Part shown: positions 9,343-17,259 of the stretch, one piece after another
Layout of the letters: every line of letters begins with the position of its first letter
Numbering within the stretch: the first letter of the stretch is position 1
From: Fontisubflavum oceani
GTDB taxonomy: Bacteria; Pseudomonadota; Alphaproteobacteria; Rhodobacterales; Rhodobacteraceae
Length of the DNA: 64,000 bases
Direction: 5' to 3'
Assembly: GCF_030407165.1 (NCBI RefSeq)
Contig: NZ_CP129111.1
Span: forward strand, 3,162,001 to 3,226,000
Position numbers and translations under genes: made by a program
Notes under the pieces: generated by a model
Told to the model about the DNA's origin: nothing
Database searches by the model: none
Seen by the model: the letters and a program-made list of their open reading frames with translations, nothing else

Positions 9343-9707
9343 TCCCCGGCCCCATCCAACGTGGTGATCAATTTCGTGATCACCCCATCTTTCAACGTGA
9401 ACCGGTTCTTGCCACTGCCCCGACCGCCGGGGATTGAGGGTGAGTGGCAGGCCCAATCCACCTGCACCTCGCCGTCCACGACCTGCGCGCCCAGCACCTC
9501 GATCCGTATGTCCAGCATCGGCATTTCCCAACCAAGCGCCATTGCCTTGATAATCGCGGCCCGGCCTTCATGGCGGCGCGTTTCCCCAGTGAAGGGTTCT
9601 TCATAGACGGCATCCTCGGCAAAACAGGCCTCCAATGCCGCTGCGCCGGGCTTGCCCGCCTGCATGGACAAAAAGAAATTACTCACTTCCACCGGAATTT
9701 GGGCCAT
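9339..9707 (-). CDS. SnoaL-like / NTF2-fold small protein
   Basis: 122 residues with an NTF2-like cone fold: an N-terminal helix (VEVSNFFLSMQAGKPGAAALEACF) followed by EDAVYEEPFTGETRRHEGRAAI and C-terminal strands (VQVDWACHS, KNRFTLKDGVITKLITTLD). Members include polyketide cyclases, steroid isomerase-like enzymes and many proteins of unknown role. The ATG at 9707 follows GGAGGGAAGT. The start lies only 10 bases from that of the divergent LuxR-type gene, so the two share one control region. Confidence 0.72.
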   Translation of the reverse strand: MAQIPVEVSNFFLSMQAGKPGAAALEACFAEDAVYEEPFTGETRRHEGRAAIIKAMALGWEMPMLDIRIEVLGAQVVDGEVQVDWACHSPSIPGGRGSGKNRFTLKDGVITKLITTLDGAGD

Positions 9708-9717
9708 ACTTCCCTCC

Positions 9718-10099
9718 ATGTTCGATGTTTCATCTGCCGAAAACCTGCGCCGCGCCCTTGAGGGGCTGACGGCGCGCGACGGTTCCGCCATGGCGTGGAG
9801 TGCCGTCCCCGCGCTTGGCCGAAGCTGGTCATCACGTGGAGATCGACTTGACCACCACCGCCATCATCGGCGCGCCGGTCATCATCGCCCACCCGCCGGC
9901 CCCCACCTTCCAGGGGTTGACGCCCCGCCAGCGCGAGGTGGCGCAGTACCTGTTGCAAGGCCAGTCGAACAAAGACATCGCCCGCCATTTGGGGATCAGC
10001 CCCGCCACCGTCAAAGATCACGTCCATGCCATCCTGACCCGTCTTGGCCTCAAGCGCCGGGGCGAACTTGCCGCCTATGCCCGACAGAACAGAGCCTAA
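9718..10099 (+). pseudogene. Small LuxR-type HTH regulator, frameshifted
   Basis: The C-terminal part is a clear LuxR/FixJ helix-turn-helix: LTPRQREVAQYLLQG, SNKDIARHLGISPATVKDHV, LTRLGLKRR. The N-terminal part (MFDVSSAENLRRALEGLT...) lies in a different frame. Removing one C from CCCC at 9807-9810 joins them as SAVPRLAEAGHHVEIDLTTT, giving about 126 residues with no receiver domain. GTG at 9800 could instead start a shorter protein in the second frame. The frame change has the opposite sign (an insertion) to the others in the window. Confidence 0.7.
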
Positions 10100-10203
10100 C
10101 AAGCGGGCATCGCCCGGCCCATCCGCCAAAGGATGGATCACAACCACAATAACCGGCCCTCCGGCCTCTTGACCCCAGTCATCCAGCAGATCAGAAGAGC
10201 CAG

Positions 10204-11181
10204 ATGCTTAGCTATATCATCCGCCGTGTCCTCCAATCCGTTCTCGTGCTGCTTGTTGTCGGGTTGGTGGCTTTCGCCATGTTCCGCTTCGTCGGCGACC
10301 CGATCGACAACATGCTCGGTCAAGAACGCACCATGGAAGATGTCGAACGGCTCCGCGCGCAGCTTGGCCTCGATCAATCCTTTTTCGTGCAGTATTACCG
10401 CTTCCTCGAAGGCGCGGTGCAGGGAAACTTTGGCATCTCTTACCGCCAAGGCCGGCAAGTCTCTGAAATCATTGCCGAACGCATTCCTGCGACGCTTGAA
10501 TTGGCGGCGGTTTCTGGGGTGTTCGCCTTGGTTCTGGGCATTGGCCTGGGCGTGTTTACAGCGATCCGACGAGATGGGTTTGCCTCAAATGCGATCATGA
10601 CGTTATCGCTCATCGGGGTGTCGCTGCCCACCTTCCTGATCGGGATCTTGCTGATCTATCTGTTCTCGGTGGAGCTTGGCTGGCTCCCCTCATTTGGACG
10701 TGGGGAGGTCGTCCAGCTTGGAAGCTGGTCCACCGGCTTCCTCACACAATCGGGGCTCTTGGCCCTGATCCTGCCCTCGATCACGCTTGGGCTCTATCAG
10801 ATGACGCTGATCATGCGGCTGGTCCGCTCGGAAATGCTCGAAGTTCTTCGACAAGATTACATCCGCTTTGCCCGGGCGCGCGGCTTGAAACAACGGGCGA
10901 TCAATTTCCGCCACGCGTTGAAAAACACTCTGGTGCCGGTGATCACCGTGACCGGCCTGCAACTTGGCTCGATCATCGCTTTCGCCATCATTACCGAGAC
11001 GGTGTTCCAATGGCCGGGCGTCGGCCTCCTCTTCATTAACGCGATCCAGTTCGTCGATATTCCGGTGATGGCGGCCTATCTGATGCTGATTTCGGTGATG
11101 TTTGTCGGCATCAACCTGGCCGTCGATCTGCTTTATGTCGCGATTGATCCGCGCCTTCGGACTGAGGGGAAAAGCCAATGA
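10204..11181 (+). CDS. Peptide ABC transporter permease (DppB/OppB type)
   Basis: Inner-membrane permease of 325 residues with six predicted membrane segments. Family landmarks are the N-terminal MLSYIIRRVLQSVLVLLVVG, SLPTFLIGILLIYLFS, and the EAA-type loop YIRFARARGLKQRAINFRHALKN, which docks onto the ATPase. It overlaps the next permease by four bases (ATGA at 11178) and heads a three-gene unit. With both upstream binding proteins it should import peptides or related substrates. Confidence 0.93.
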   Translation: MLSYIIRRVLQSVLVLLVVGLVAFAMFRFVGDPIDNMLGQERTMEDVERLRAQLGLDQSFFVQYYRFLEGAVQGNFGISYRQGRQVSEIIAERIPATLELAAVSGVFALVLGIGLGVFTAIRRDGFASNAIMTLSLIGVSLPTFLIGILLIYLFSVELGWLPSFGRGEVVQLGSWSTGFLTQSGLLALILPSITLGLYQMTLIMRLVRSEMLEVLRQDYIRFARARGLKQRAINFRHALKNTLVPVITVTGLQLGSIIAFAIITETVFQWPGVGLLFINAIQFVDIPVMAAYLMLISVMFVGINLAVDLLYVAIDPRLRTEGKSQ

Positions 11182-12131
11182 CCGATACCCCGATCACCCC
11201 GGAAAAACCGCGCGCGCAGTCCCGTCTGGCGATCGCCTGGGACAGCGATGTGGGCTATTCCTTCCGCCACTCACCGGTGGCGATGGTCTCGCTTTGCCTG
11301 ACACTGATTCTGGTATTGAGCGCCGTGTTCGCGCCGCTCATCGCGCCGCATGATCCGTTTAATCCGGCCACGCTGAACCTGTTGAACGGGTTCACCGCCC
11401 CGGGCGAGGCCAATGCCTTCACCGGCGAAAGCTTCCTGCTTGGAACCGACGACCAAGGCCGCGATGTGTTCTCAACCATCCTTTACGGGCTGCGCATCTC
11501 GCTTTTCGTGGGGTTTGCGGCCGTGGCCTTTGCGATGGTTCTGGGCATCTCGCTTGGCTTGCTTGCCGGCTATGTTGGCGGCTGGACCGAGACGATCATC
11601 ATGCGGGTCGCAGATGTCCAGCTGACCTTCCCGGCTATTCTGGTGGCGATGCTGATCTTTGGGGTCGCCAAAGGCATCACCCCGATTGAATACCGTGATC
11701 AGGTGGCCATTTGGGTCCTGATCATCGCGATTGGCCTGTCGGATTGGGTGCAATTCGCGCGGGTTGTGCGCGGAGCGACCTTAGTCGAGAAATCCAAGGA
11801 ATATGTGCAGGCCGCCCGCCTGATCGGGCGCTCGCCATTTGCGATTATGGCGCGGCATATCCTTCCAAACGTGCTTTCGCCGGTTCTGGTCATCGCCACG
11901 ATCTCACTGGCCCTGGCCATTATCGCGGAGGCCACGCTCAGTTTCCTGGGCGTCGGCGCGCCCCCAACCCAGCCCTCGCTTGGCACGCTGATCCGCATCG
12001 GCCAAGGCTTCCTCTTCTCCGGTGAGTGGTGGATCTTGTTCTTCCCGGCCTGCACGCTTTTGGTGCTGGCGCTGGCGGTCAACCTGTTGGGTGACTGGCT
12101 CCGCGATGCTCTGAACCCGAGGTTGCGCTGA
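11178..12131 (+). CDS. Peptide ABC transporter permease (DppC/OppC type)
   Basis: 317-residue inner-membrane partner of the preceding permease. The N-terminal LAIAWDSDVGYSFRHSPVAM region with its first membrane segment and the motif LLGTDDQGRDVFS are typical of OppC/DppC. The EAA loop is YVQAARLIGRSPFAIMARHILPN, followed by ATLSFLGVGAPPTQPSLG. It overlaps both neighbours (4 bases upstream, 1 base downstream), so translation is probably coupled. Confidence 0.93.
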   Translation: MTDTPITPEKPRAQSRLAIAWDSDVGYSFRHSPVAMVSLCLTLILVLSAVFAPLIAPHDPFNPATLNLLNGFTAPGEANAFTGESFLLGTDDQGRDVFSTILYGLRISLFVGFAAVAFAMVLGISLGLLAGYVGGWTETIIMRVADVQLTFPAILVAMLIFGVAKGITPIEYRDQVAIWVLIIAIGLSDWVQFARVVRGATLVEKSKEYVQAARLIGRSPFAIMARHILPNVLSPVLVIATISLALAIIAEATLSFLGVGAPPTQPSLGTLIRIGQGFLFSGEWWILFFPACTLLVLALAVNLLGDWLRDALNPRLR

Positions 12132-13834
12132 TGGGACTGCTTGAAATCACCAATTTGACGGTGGAGTTTCCCACCCGTCGCAAGACCTTCGTTGCCGTAA
12201 ATAAGGCTGATCTGACCGTCGAACCAGGCCAGATCCATGGGCTGGTGGGCGAAAGCGGCGCTGGCAAATCGACCATTGGCGCCGCCGTTATGGGACTTTT
12301 GGACAGGCCCGGCCATATCACCAGCGGCACGATCCGCTTCCGAGGTGACGAAATCTCGGGCCTTGATGCGGCGGCGATGCAGGCCCTGCGCGGTAAGAAA
12401 ATCTCGATGATTTTCCAAGACCCGCTGACTTCTCTGAACCCTCTCTTCACGGTGAAACAGCAGCTGGTCGAGACCATTCAGGAACATCTGGGGTTCGACG
12501 ATGCCGCCGCCGAGGCCCGCGCCATCGAGCTGATCAACCGCGTCGGCATTCCTGATCCGGAAACCCGCGTGAACCAATACCCGCACCAATTCTCCGGCGG
12601 GATGCGACAGCGGGTGGTGATCGCGCTGGCGCTTTGCTCGGAACCCGATGTGATCATCGCGGACGAACCCACAACGGCGCTCGACGTGTCGATCCAGGCG
12701 CAAATTCTGGACTTGATCAAAGAGCTGGCCGCGGAGCGCCAAGTGGGTGTGATCCTGATCACCCATGATATGGGTGTGATCGCCGATACGACCGACAAAG
12801 TGACGGTGATGTATCAAGGCGAAGTGGTGGAAAGCGGCACGACCGAGCAGGTTATGGGCCAACCGAACCATCCCTATACGAAATCGCTCATCGCCGCCGT
12901 GCCGCGCCCGACGGTGAAGCTGCATCGCTTCCCCTTGATCGGATACGGCGGGCGGGTCACCGAGTTTCATATCGAAGACTTGGCGCGCAACTGGCCCTCG
13001 ACCGACGCAGAACGGGGCAGCAAGCTGTTGGAGGTCACCGGTCTGACCAAACGCTTCCTGCAAAAGCCCGCGCTTCTGCCCTCGCGGCGGGAGTATTTCA
13101 CCGCCGTGGACAGCGCCAGCTTTGAGATCAAGCAGGGTGAGGTCTTTGGCCTGGTGGGCGAAAGCGGCTCGGGCAAATCCACCATCGCGCGGATGATTGC
13201 GGGGCTGTATGCGGTCGATGGCGGCTCGGTCCAATTCGAAGGGCAAGACGTGACCGCAGGGCGGCGCGGCGTGCCAGAGTTTTACCGCAAACAGATCCAG
13301 ATGATCTTCCAAGACCCCTATTCCAGCCTCAACCCCCGCATGCGGGTGGATCAGATCGTGGCCGAGCCAGCCCGGCACCATGGGCTTCTGTCCGGTGAGC
13401 CGTTGAAGGCCCGGGTGGATGAACTGCTGGATCGGGTTGGTCTTGGCGCGGAAGCGGGCTTGAAGTTCCCACATGAGTTCTCCGGCGGGCAGCGGCAGCG
13501 GATTTCCATCGCGCGGGCGTTGGCGACCCAGCCCCGGTTCTTGATCTGTGACGAGCCGACCAGCGCGCTGGATGTCTCGATTCAGGCGCAAATCCTGAAT
13601 ATATTGAAGGATTTGCAGGAGCATCTGAACCTAACGATGTTGTTCATCAGCCACGACCTGCCCGTCGTGCGGCAGATGTGTGACCGCGTCGGCGTGATGA
13701 AAGGTGGGCAACTGGTTGAGGTGGCCGAGACCGAAGCGCTCTTTGCCGATCCGCAGCATCCCTATACCCGCGATCTTCTCTCGCTCATGCCGCGTCTGGA
13801 TGGGTTGTCGAACGAGGGCCTCGCGGTCGCATGA
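12131..13834 (+). CDS. Peptide ABC transporter ATPase, fused DppD-DppF type
   Basis: One 567-residue polypeptide with two complete nucleotide-binding domains. Domain 1 has GESGAGKST, signature FSGGMRQR and Walker B VIIADEPTTALD. Domain 2 has GESGSGKST, FSGGQRQR and FLICDEPTSALD. The first domain ends with an oligopeptide-type C-terminal extension (HPYTKSLIAAVPRP), and the second ends HPYTRDLLSLMPRLD. Fusion of the D and F subunits is common in Rhodobacteraceae. Its start overlaps the permease stop by one base. Confidence 0.94.
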   Translation: MGLLEITNLTVEFPTRRKTFVAVNKADLTVEPGQIHGLVGESGAGKSTIGAAVMGLLDRPGHITSGTIRFRGDEISGLDAAAMQALRGKKISMIFQDPLTSLNPLFTVKQQLVETIQEHLGFDDAAAEARAIELINRVGIPDPETRVNQYPHQFSGGMRQRVVIALALCSEPDVIIADEPTTALDVSIQAQILDLIKELAAERQVGVILITHDMGVIADTTDKVTVMYQGEVVESGTTEQVMGQPNHPYTKSLIAAVPRPTVKLHRFPLIGYGGRVTEFHIEDLARNWPSTDAERGSKLLEVTGLTKRFLQKPALLPSRREYFTAVDSASFEIKQGEVFGLVGESGSGKSTIARMIAGLYAVDGGSVQFEGQDVTAGRRGVPEFYRKQIQMIFQDPYSSLNPRMRVDQIVAEPARHHGLLSGEPLKARVDELLDRVGLGAEAGLKFPHEFSGGQRQRISIARALATQPRFLICDEPTSALDVSIQAQILNILKDLQEHLNLTMLFISHDLPVVRQMCDRVGVMKGGQLVEVAETEALFADPQHPYTRDLLSLMPRLDGLSNEGLAVA

Positions 13835-13841
13835 ACGAAAA

Positions 13842-13870
13842 CCGGCCCGCCGTGGGGAGCGGCAGGCCGG
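13842..13870. terminator. Bidirectional hairpin between converging genes
   Basis: CCGGCC at 13842-13847 pairs with GGCCGG at 13865-13870, and GCCG at 13849-13852 with CGGC at 13860-13863, leaving one internal mismatch and a TGGGGAG loop. It lies between the ends of the peptide ABC operon and the converging secreted-protein gene. Confidence 0.6.
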
Positions 13871-13897
13871 GGCACATCCGGGTCTGATTGGGGAGGA

Positions 13898-14320
13898 TCA
13901 GAGCCCGGCGAGGGTTTCGATCAAACCAAGGATCGCGGCCAGTTCCGGATCAATGCCATCCTCGTCTTCTGGTTCAGGCGTGGCTTCAGCGGTCTCCTCT
14001 GGGAACGGCGACGGCATCACCGGGATCGGCATGGGCGTCGCATCGGCAATCTCGGGGAGAGGGGTGAAAAAGCGCCGCGCCAAGTCGCCTTCGGTGATCC
14101 GGGCGATGACCTCGGGGCTGAGCGTGACGCCCGCGTAATGCATGTCGTCGCAAGATTCCATGCCGGCATCAGCACAGATCCCGGAACGGGCAGCGCCATC
14201 GCGCGCGCGGATCACTTGCGCATAACACGCGCGCAGATCGTCTTCCGCGCCGGCAAATGCAGCGGGTGACGTGGCCAGTGGGCCTGCGAGGGCGGCGAGC
14301 AGAATGGCGGTGCGGATCAT
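13898..14320 (-). CDS. Small secreted protein of unknown function in the ECF/protease cluster
   Basis: 140 residues with a signal peptide (MIRTAILLAALAGPLATSPAAFA). The mature domain holds four cysteines (ACYAQ, GICADAG, ESCDDMH), which could form two disulfides. A proline- and glutamate-rich tail follows (TPMPIPVMPSPFPEE...EPEDEDG). No family recognised. I chose the ATG at 14320 because the signal peptide begins there and GGAGATC precedes it. It is last in the sigma/anti-sigma/protease set, 90 bases after the protease, so it may be a substrate, partner or target of that system. Confidence 0.6.
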   Translation of the reverse strand: MIRTAILLAALAGPLATSPAAFAGAEDDLRACYAQVIRARDGAARSGICADAGMESCDDMHYAGVTLSPEVIARITEGDLARRFFTPLPEIADATPMPIPVMPSPFPEETAEATPEPEDEDGIDPELAAILGLIETLAGL

Positions 14321-14410
14321 GGGACGATCTCCAGAGCTTGCGCCGGGCCCAGCACCCCGCGCGTCTATGCTCATAGGTTGTCCGACCTCAGACAAACGTT
14401 CAAAGAAAGC

Positions 14411-15630
14411 CTAGCAGCCGCCCGCGCGGACCAGCCCCCAGCCGAATTCCGCATCCCGGCCCGGGCTACCCAAATCGACGGAGGCGGCGCGGAGCCGGTT
14501 GCGCACCGTCTGCACCGAGCCACCGGGCGCCAAACGGGCCGCAAGCGCTGTGATGATCGGGGCAGCGTAGGACGTGCCGGAAGCATAATGCGCGCCGCGA
14601 CGGGTGGCCACGAAGAGGTCAACGCCAGGGGCCGCAAACTCGATATGCTCGCCAAAATTCGCGCGGCGATAGCGGCGATAGCCCGCGTCAATGGCGGTCA
14701 CTGCGATCACATCCGGATAGGCCGCCGGATAGGCGGCCAAGGCCTGACCATTATTGCCCGCAGCGGCGATCATCACCGCACCTCGTCTGGCGGCGGCGTC
14801 AAGCACATCCGCCATGGCGCGGTTTTCCGGCCCCGCGAAAGACATATTGATCAACCGCACGCCCTGGCTCAGGAGCCGATCCAATGCGGCCGCGATCCGC
14901 TCAATATCGCCGGCCTCCCGGCCCCTCGATTGCGTGAAGGCGGAGATCGCATGGAGCCGCGCGCCGCCCGCAAACCCGGCCAGGGCACCCGCCTCATCCC
15001 GACCGGCCATCAAGATCGCCACGGCGGTGCCATGATCCGCGCCGGGTGGCCGGTCATCACGGTTCAAGACGCTCTCATTGGTGACACGAACCCGGGCCAA
15101 AGCCGGGTGCGACGGGTCAACCGGCCCGTCGATCAGCCCCAATGTGACCGAGCCCGACAACTGGCACCGCTGCGGGGCAGCCATGCCGACCATTTCGGGC
15201 GCATAAAGCCGAGGCGAGCCTTGGGCAAAGCGGTAAATCGCATGGATGTCGACGAAACTCTGCGGGGCCGCCGCATCCAGCCGGACTTGGGCAAGGGTGC
15301 TGGTCAATCCTTGCGGAAAGGCAAAGAAGAGCGCGCGGCGGTTCAAGGTCGGGTAGTCCCGCGTGCGGCGCAGATCGGCCCCGAGATCGCTGAGCGCCTG
15401 GGCCGCGGCATTCGATTGGCCGGGCGGCCCGATCACCACATATTCGATGCGGCCTCCTGCGATACGCACCGCATCGCGCGATGCGCGCCGCCGCGCGTGC
15501 CTTCGCCGTCATCATCCCTGTTGGTGACAACGCCTTGGCCACCTTGGCCCCCGGTTGTTTGTGCCGAAGCCATAGGCCCTGCCACGGCGAAAGCCGTCAC
15601 GAAAATGAGCAATGCCGCCAGTCGTTGCAT
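14411..15630 (-). pseudogene. Secreted S8 (subtilisin-like) serine protease, frameshifted
   Basis: Exported protease with the full subtilase triad: Asp in VTLGLIDGPVDPSHP, His in GADHGTAVAILMAG and Ser in SGTSYAAPI, plus the oxyanion Asn in AAAGNNGQ. The signal peptide MQRLAALLIFVTAFAVAGPMASAQ starts at 15630 (AAGAGG upstream). The next segment ends in a different frame from the catalytic part, which begins near 15469; one missing base near 15478 explains this. Between them lies a prodomain-like segment (IEYVVIGPPGQSNAAAQALSDLG). It follows the anti-sigma gene by 12 bases and belongs to the same operon. Confidence 0.82.
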
Positions 15631-15642
15631 GGTCACGGCCTC

Positions 15643-16257
15643 TTAATCAGTGGCCATCGCCTCAAAGGTATCGATGATCCCACCCTCGGCAGCCCTTAAA
15701 ATCTCGGCTGCGGACTCCGCCATAGCATCGTCGAAGATCGCCAATTCGTAAAGCCCGAGGGCAGACGGGCCGGAAATGATCTCCACCCCGGCTGTCAGAA
15801 GAAGGTCCCGCATCTCGGCTTCGGACGTCCCCGGTGCGAACCCGACGACAAAGGCCGCCTCACCCTGCGTTGCACCACCACCGCTGGCCAATTCGAAGCC
15901 GGGCTGATCCGGCGCGGTCATCACAAAGACCGTTTGCGCCAAGCCCGCCGCCAAAACCAGCGCAGCCGCAATCTGCCAGACCCTGAGCCGTCGGAGCGGA
16001 ACGACATTTTCGGGCGAGGCTGTTGGTGTAATGTCCTGCTCCGTGCCCTCCACATCCCGCATCAGCCGCGCCAACCCAAACTCGCCAGGGCTCTGCACCG
16101 CTTCGGCCTGCATCGCTTCGCGGAGCGCCATCAGCACTTCCAACTCGGCGCGCAAATCGCCATCTTCGGCAAGGGCTGCTTCGACATCGGCGCGTTCCGC
16201 CTCGTCCAGTGTTCCATTGGCATAAAACGGCAGCAGTTCTTCGATATTCTGGGTCAT
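15643..16257 (-). CDS. Membrane-anchored anti-sigma factor with protease-prodomain-like periplasmic domain
   Basis: 204 residues. The cytoplasmic N-terminal part (about 1-90) resembles anti-sigma domains (LPFYANGTLDEAERADVEAAL) but has no His-x3-Cys-x2-Cys zinc motif. One membrane segment follows (about 91-114), then a periplasmic domain (about 133-204). That domain, with VVGFAPGTSEAEMRDLLLTAG, resembles fervidolysin/I9-type subtilase prodomains. Its start overlaps the sigma-factor stop by four bases (ATGA), the classic sigma/anti-sigma arrangement, and the subtilase gene comes next. I infer that it holds the sigma factor at the membrane and that the protease may act on or bind it. Confidence 0.8.
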   Translation of the reverse strand: MTQNIEELLPFYANGTLDEAERADVEAALAEDGDLRAELEVLMALREAMQAEAVQSPGEFGLARLMRDVEGTEQDITPTASPENVVPLRRLRVWQIAAALVLAAGLAQTVFVMTAPDQPGFELASGGGATQGEAAFVVGFAPGTSEAEMRDLLLTAGVEIISGPSALGLYELAIFDDAMAESAAEILRAAEGGIIDTFEAMATD

Positions 16258-16814
16258 GCCGGAACCCTCCGTTCCACAAGGCCCGAGAGACAGCGCATCA
16301 ACAGTTTCTTGGCGTGAAAGACCCGGGTTTTGATTGTGCCCTCGGGCACGCCCGCAACCTCGGCAATCTCGCCATAGGTCATGTCGTCATAGAAGGCCAT
16401 CGCGATCGCGGCGCGGTGGTCATCCTTCAACGTCTCTAGGCAATGACGCACATGCTCCGCCTCTTGGCTCGAGGCCAAACAGGTCTCCGCATCGGGGCTA
16501 TCATCCACGCTGTCGGGGGTTTCTCCCATCAGATCGGTGCGCCCGCGTTTGCGGTGCGCGTCGATCACCTTTCGGTAGGCAATGCCAAAAATCCATGTCT
16601 GCACTTTTGATCTTCCTTCGAAACGGCCGGCGGAACGCCAAACCTCCATAAACACGTCATGGAGTATGTCGCTGGCTTCAAAGGAATCGTTCAATCTGGA
16701 GCGGATAAATCGGAAAACCGGCTTCTCCAGCGCCTTATAAAGCGCCGCAAGCGCCTGTTTGTCGCCCTCGGCAACGCGCGCCAAAAGCGCCGCTTGGGTC
16801 TGGTTATCGGTCAT
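16254..16814 (-). CDS. ECF-family RNA polymerase sigma factor
   Basis: 186 residues with region 2 (YKALEKPVFRFIRSRLNDSFEASDILHDVFMEVW, then FEGRSKVQTWIFGIAYRKVID) and region 4 (AIAMAFYDDMTYGEIAEVAGVPEGTIKTRVFHAKK). The ATG at 16814 with AGGTGG upstream gives a normal-length ECF protein beginning MTDNQTQAALLARVAEGD. It heads the operon sigma, anti-sigma, S8 protease, secreted protein. Signal and regulon are unknown; ECF factors of this kind usually also transcribe their own operon. Confidence 0.93.
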   Translation of the reverse strand: MTDNQTQAALLARVAEGDKQALAALYKALEKPVFRFIRSRLNDSFEASDILHDVFMEVWRSAGRFEGRSKVQTWIFGIAYRKVIDAHRKRGRTDLMGETPDSVDDSPDAETCLASSQEAEHVRHCLETLKDDHRAAIAMAFYDDMTYGEIAEVAGVPEGTIKTRVFHAKKLLMRCLSGLVERRVPA

Positions 16815-16870
16815 CGCGCCACCTGTGGTCGGGCGGTTTGAAAGCTTCGCATGTGTCCTCAACCTGGCAG

Positions 16871-16887
16871 GTCCGGAGTATTCGGAC
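16871..16887. promoter_or_regulatory. Inverted repeat upstream of the ECF sigma gene
   Basis: GTCCG at 16871-16875 and CGGAC at 16883-16887, separated by seven bases, lie about 60 bases upstream of the sigma-factor start. It could be an operator or part of an autoregulated promoter. No consensus recognised. Confidence 0.35.
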
Positions 16888-16937
16888 ATGTCTTAACAAT
16901 TTCAGGGCTCTATGGATATGCTTTCTCTGTCAAGACG

Positions 16938-17258
16938 CTAGAGCTGAGCACTGACGTCCAAATCAGCGACGAAAATGCCGTCATGGCCGCCAGTCGCCGC
17001 AGCCACCAAGAGCGCGCCTGCCGCTTGATGGTCAAGATGGGTCTCATATTCCAGATGCGCCGCCCGGTCGGTGAAGGTGATGATGAATCCGTAGGAATAG
17101 GTCTGGGATTTTTGCTCGAAATCCAGGTTGGGCCCATGGGCGAGGTCCAGCATGCCGGGTAGCTCTGCTTGAAGCCCTTCAATCAACGTCATCGCATCGG
17201 ACACTTTCGCCAAGGCGTCTGAATCATGCGCGGCGATATAAACACTATGTTTCAGCAT
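16938..17258 (-). CDS. Dabb (stress-responsive alpha/beta-barrel) domain protein
   Basis: 106 residues matching the Dabb family (PF07876). It starts MLKHSVYI, then a helix (ALAKVSDAMTLIEGLQAELPG), LDLAHGPNLDFE, SYGFIITFTDRAAHLEYETHLDHQA and the C-terminal VADLDV strand. Such small dimeric proteins often accompany sugar and polyol catabolic genes. It follows glycerate kinase (its ATG at 17258 lies one base beyond that stop), with AAGGA upstream, and ends the long catabolic operon. Enzymatic role unknown. Confidence 0.82.
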   Translation of the reverse strand: MLKHSVYIAAHDSDALAKVSDAMTLIEGLQAELPGMLDLAHGPNLDFEQKSQTYSYGFIITFTDRAAHLEYETHLDHQAAGALLVAAATGGHDGIFVADLDVSAQL

Positions 17259-17259
17259 G

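Noticed and set aside
11699..13624. A 641-residue open frame on the minus strand
   Set aside because: It mirrors the fused ABC ATPase and permease codons; the sense strand has all ABC motifs and the reverse has none.
14378..15646. A 422-residue plus-strand frame
   Set aside because: It runs opposite the subtilase gene, whose catalytic triad is clear; the plus frame is Arg/His-rich without any family feature.
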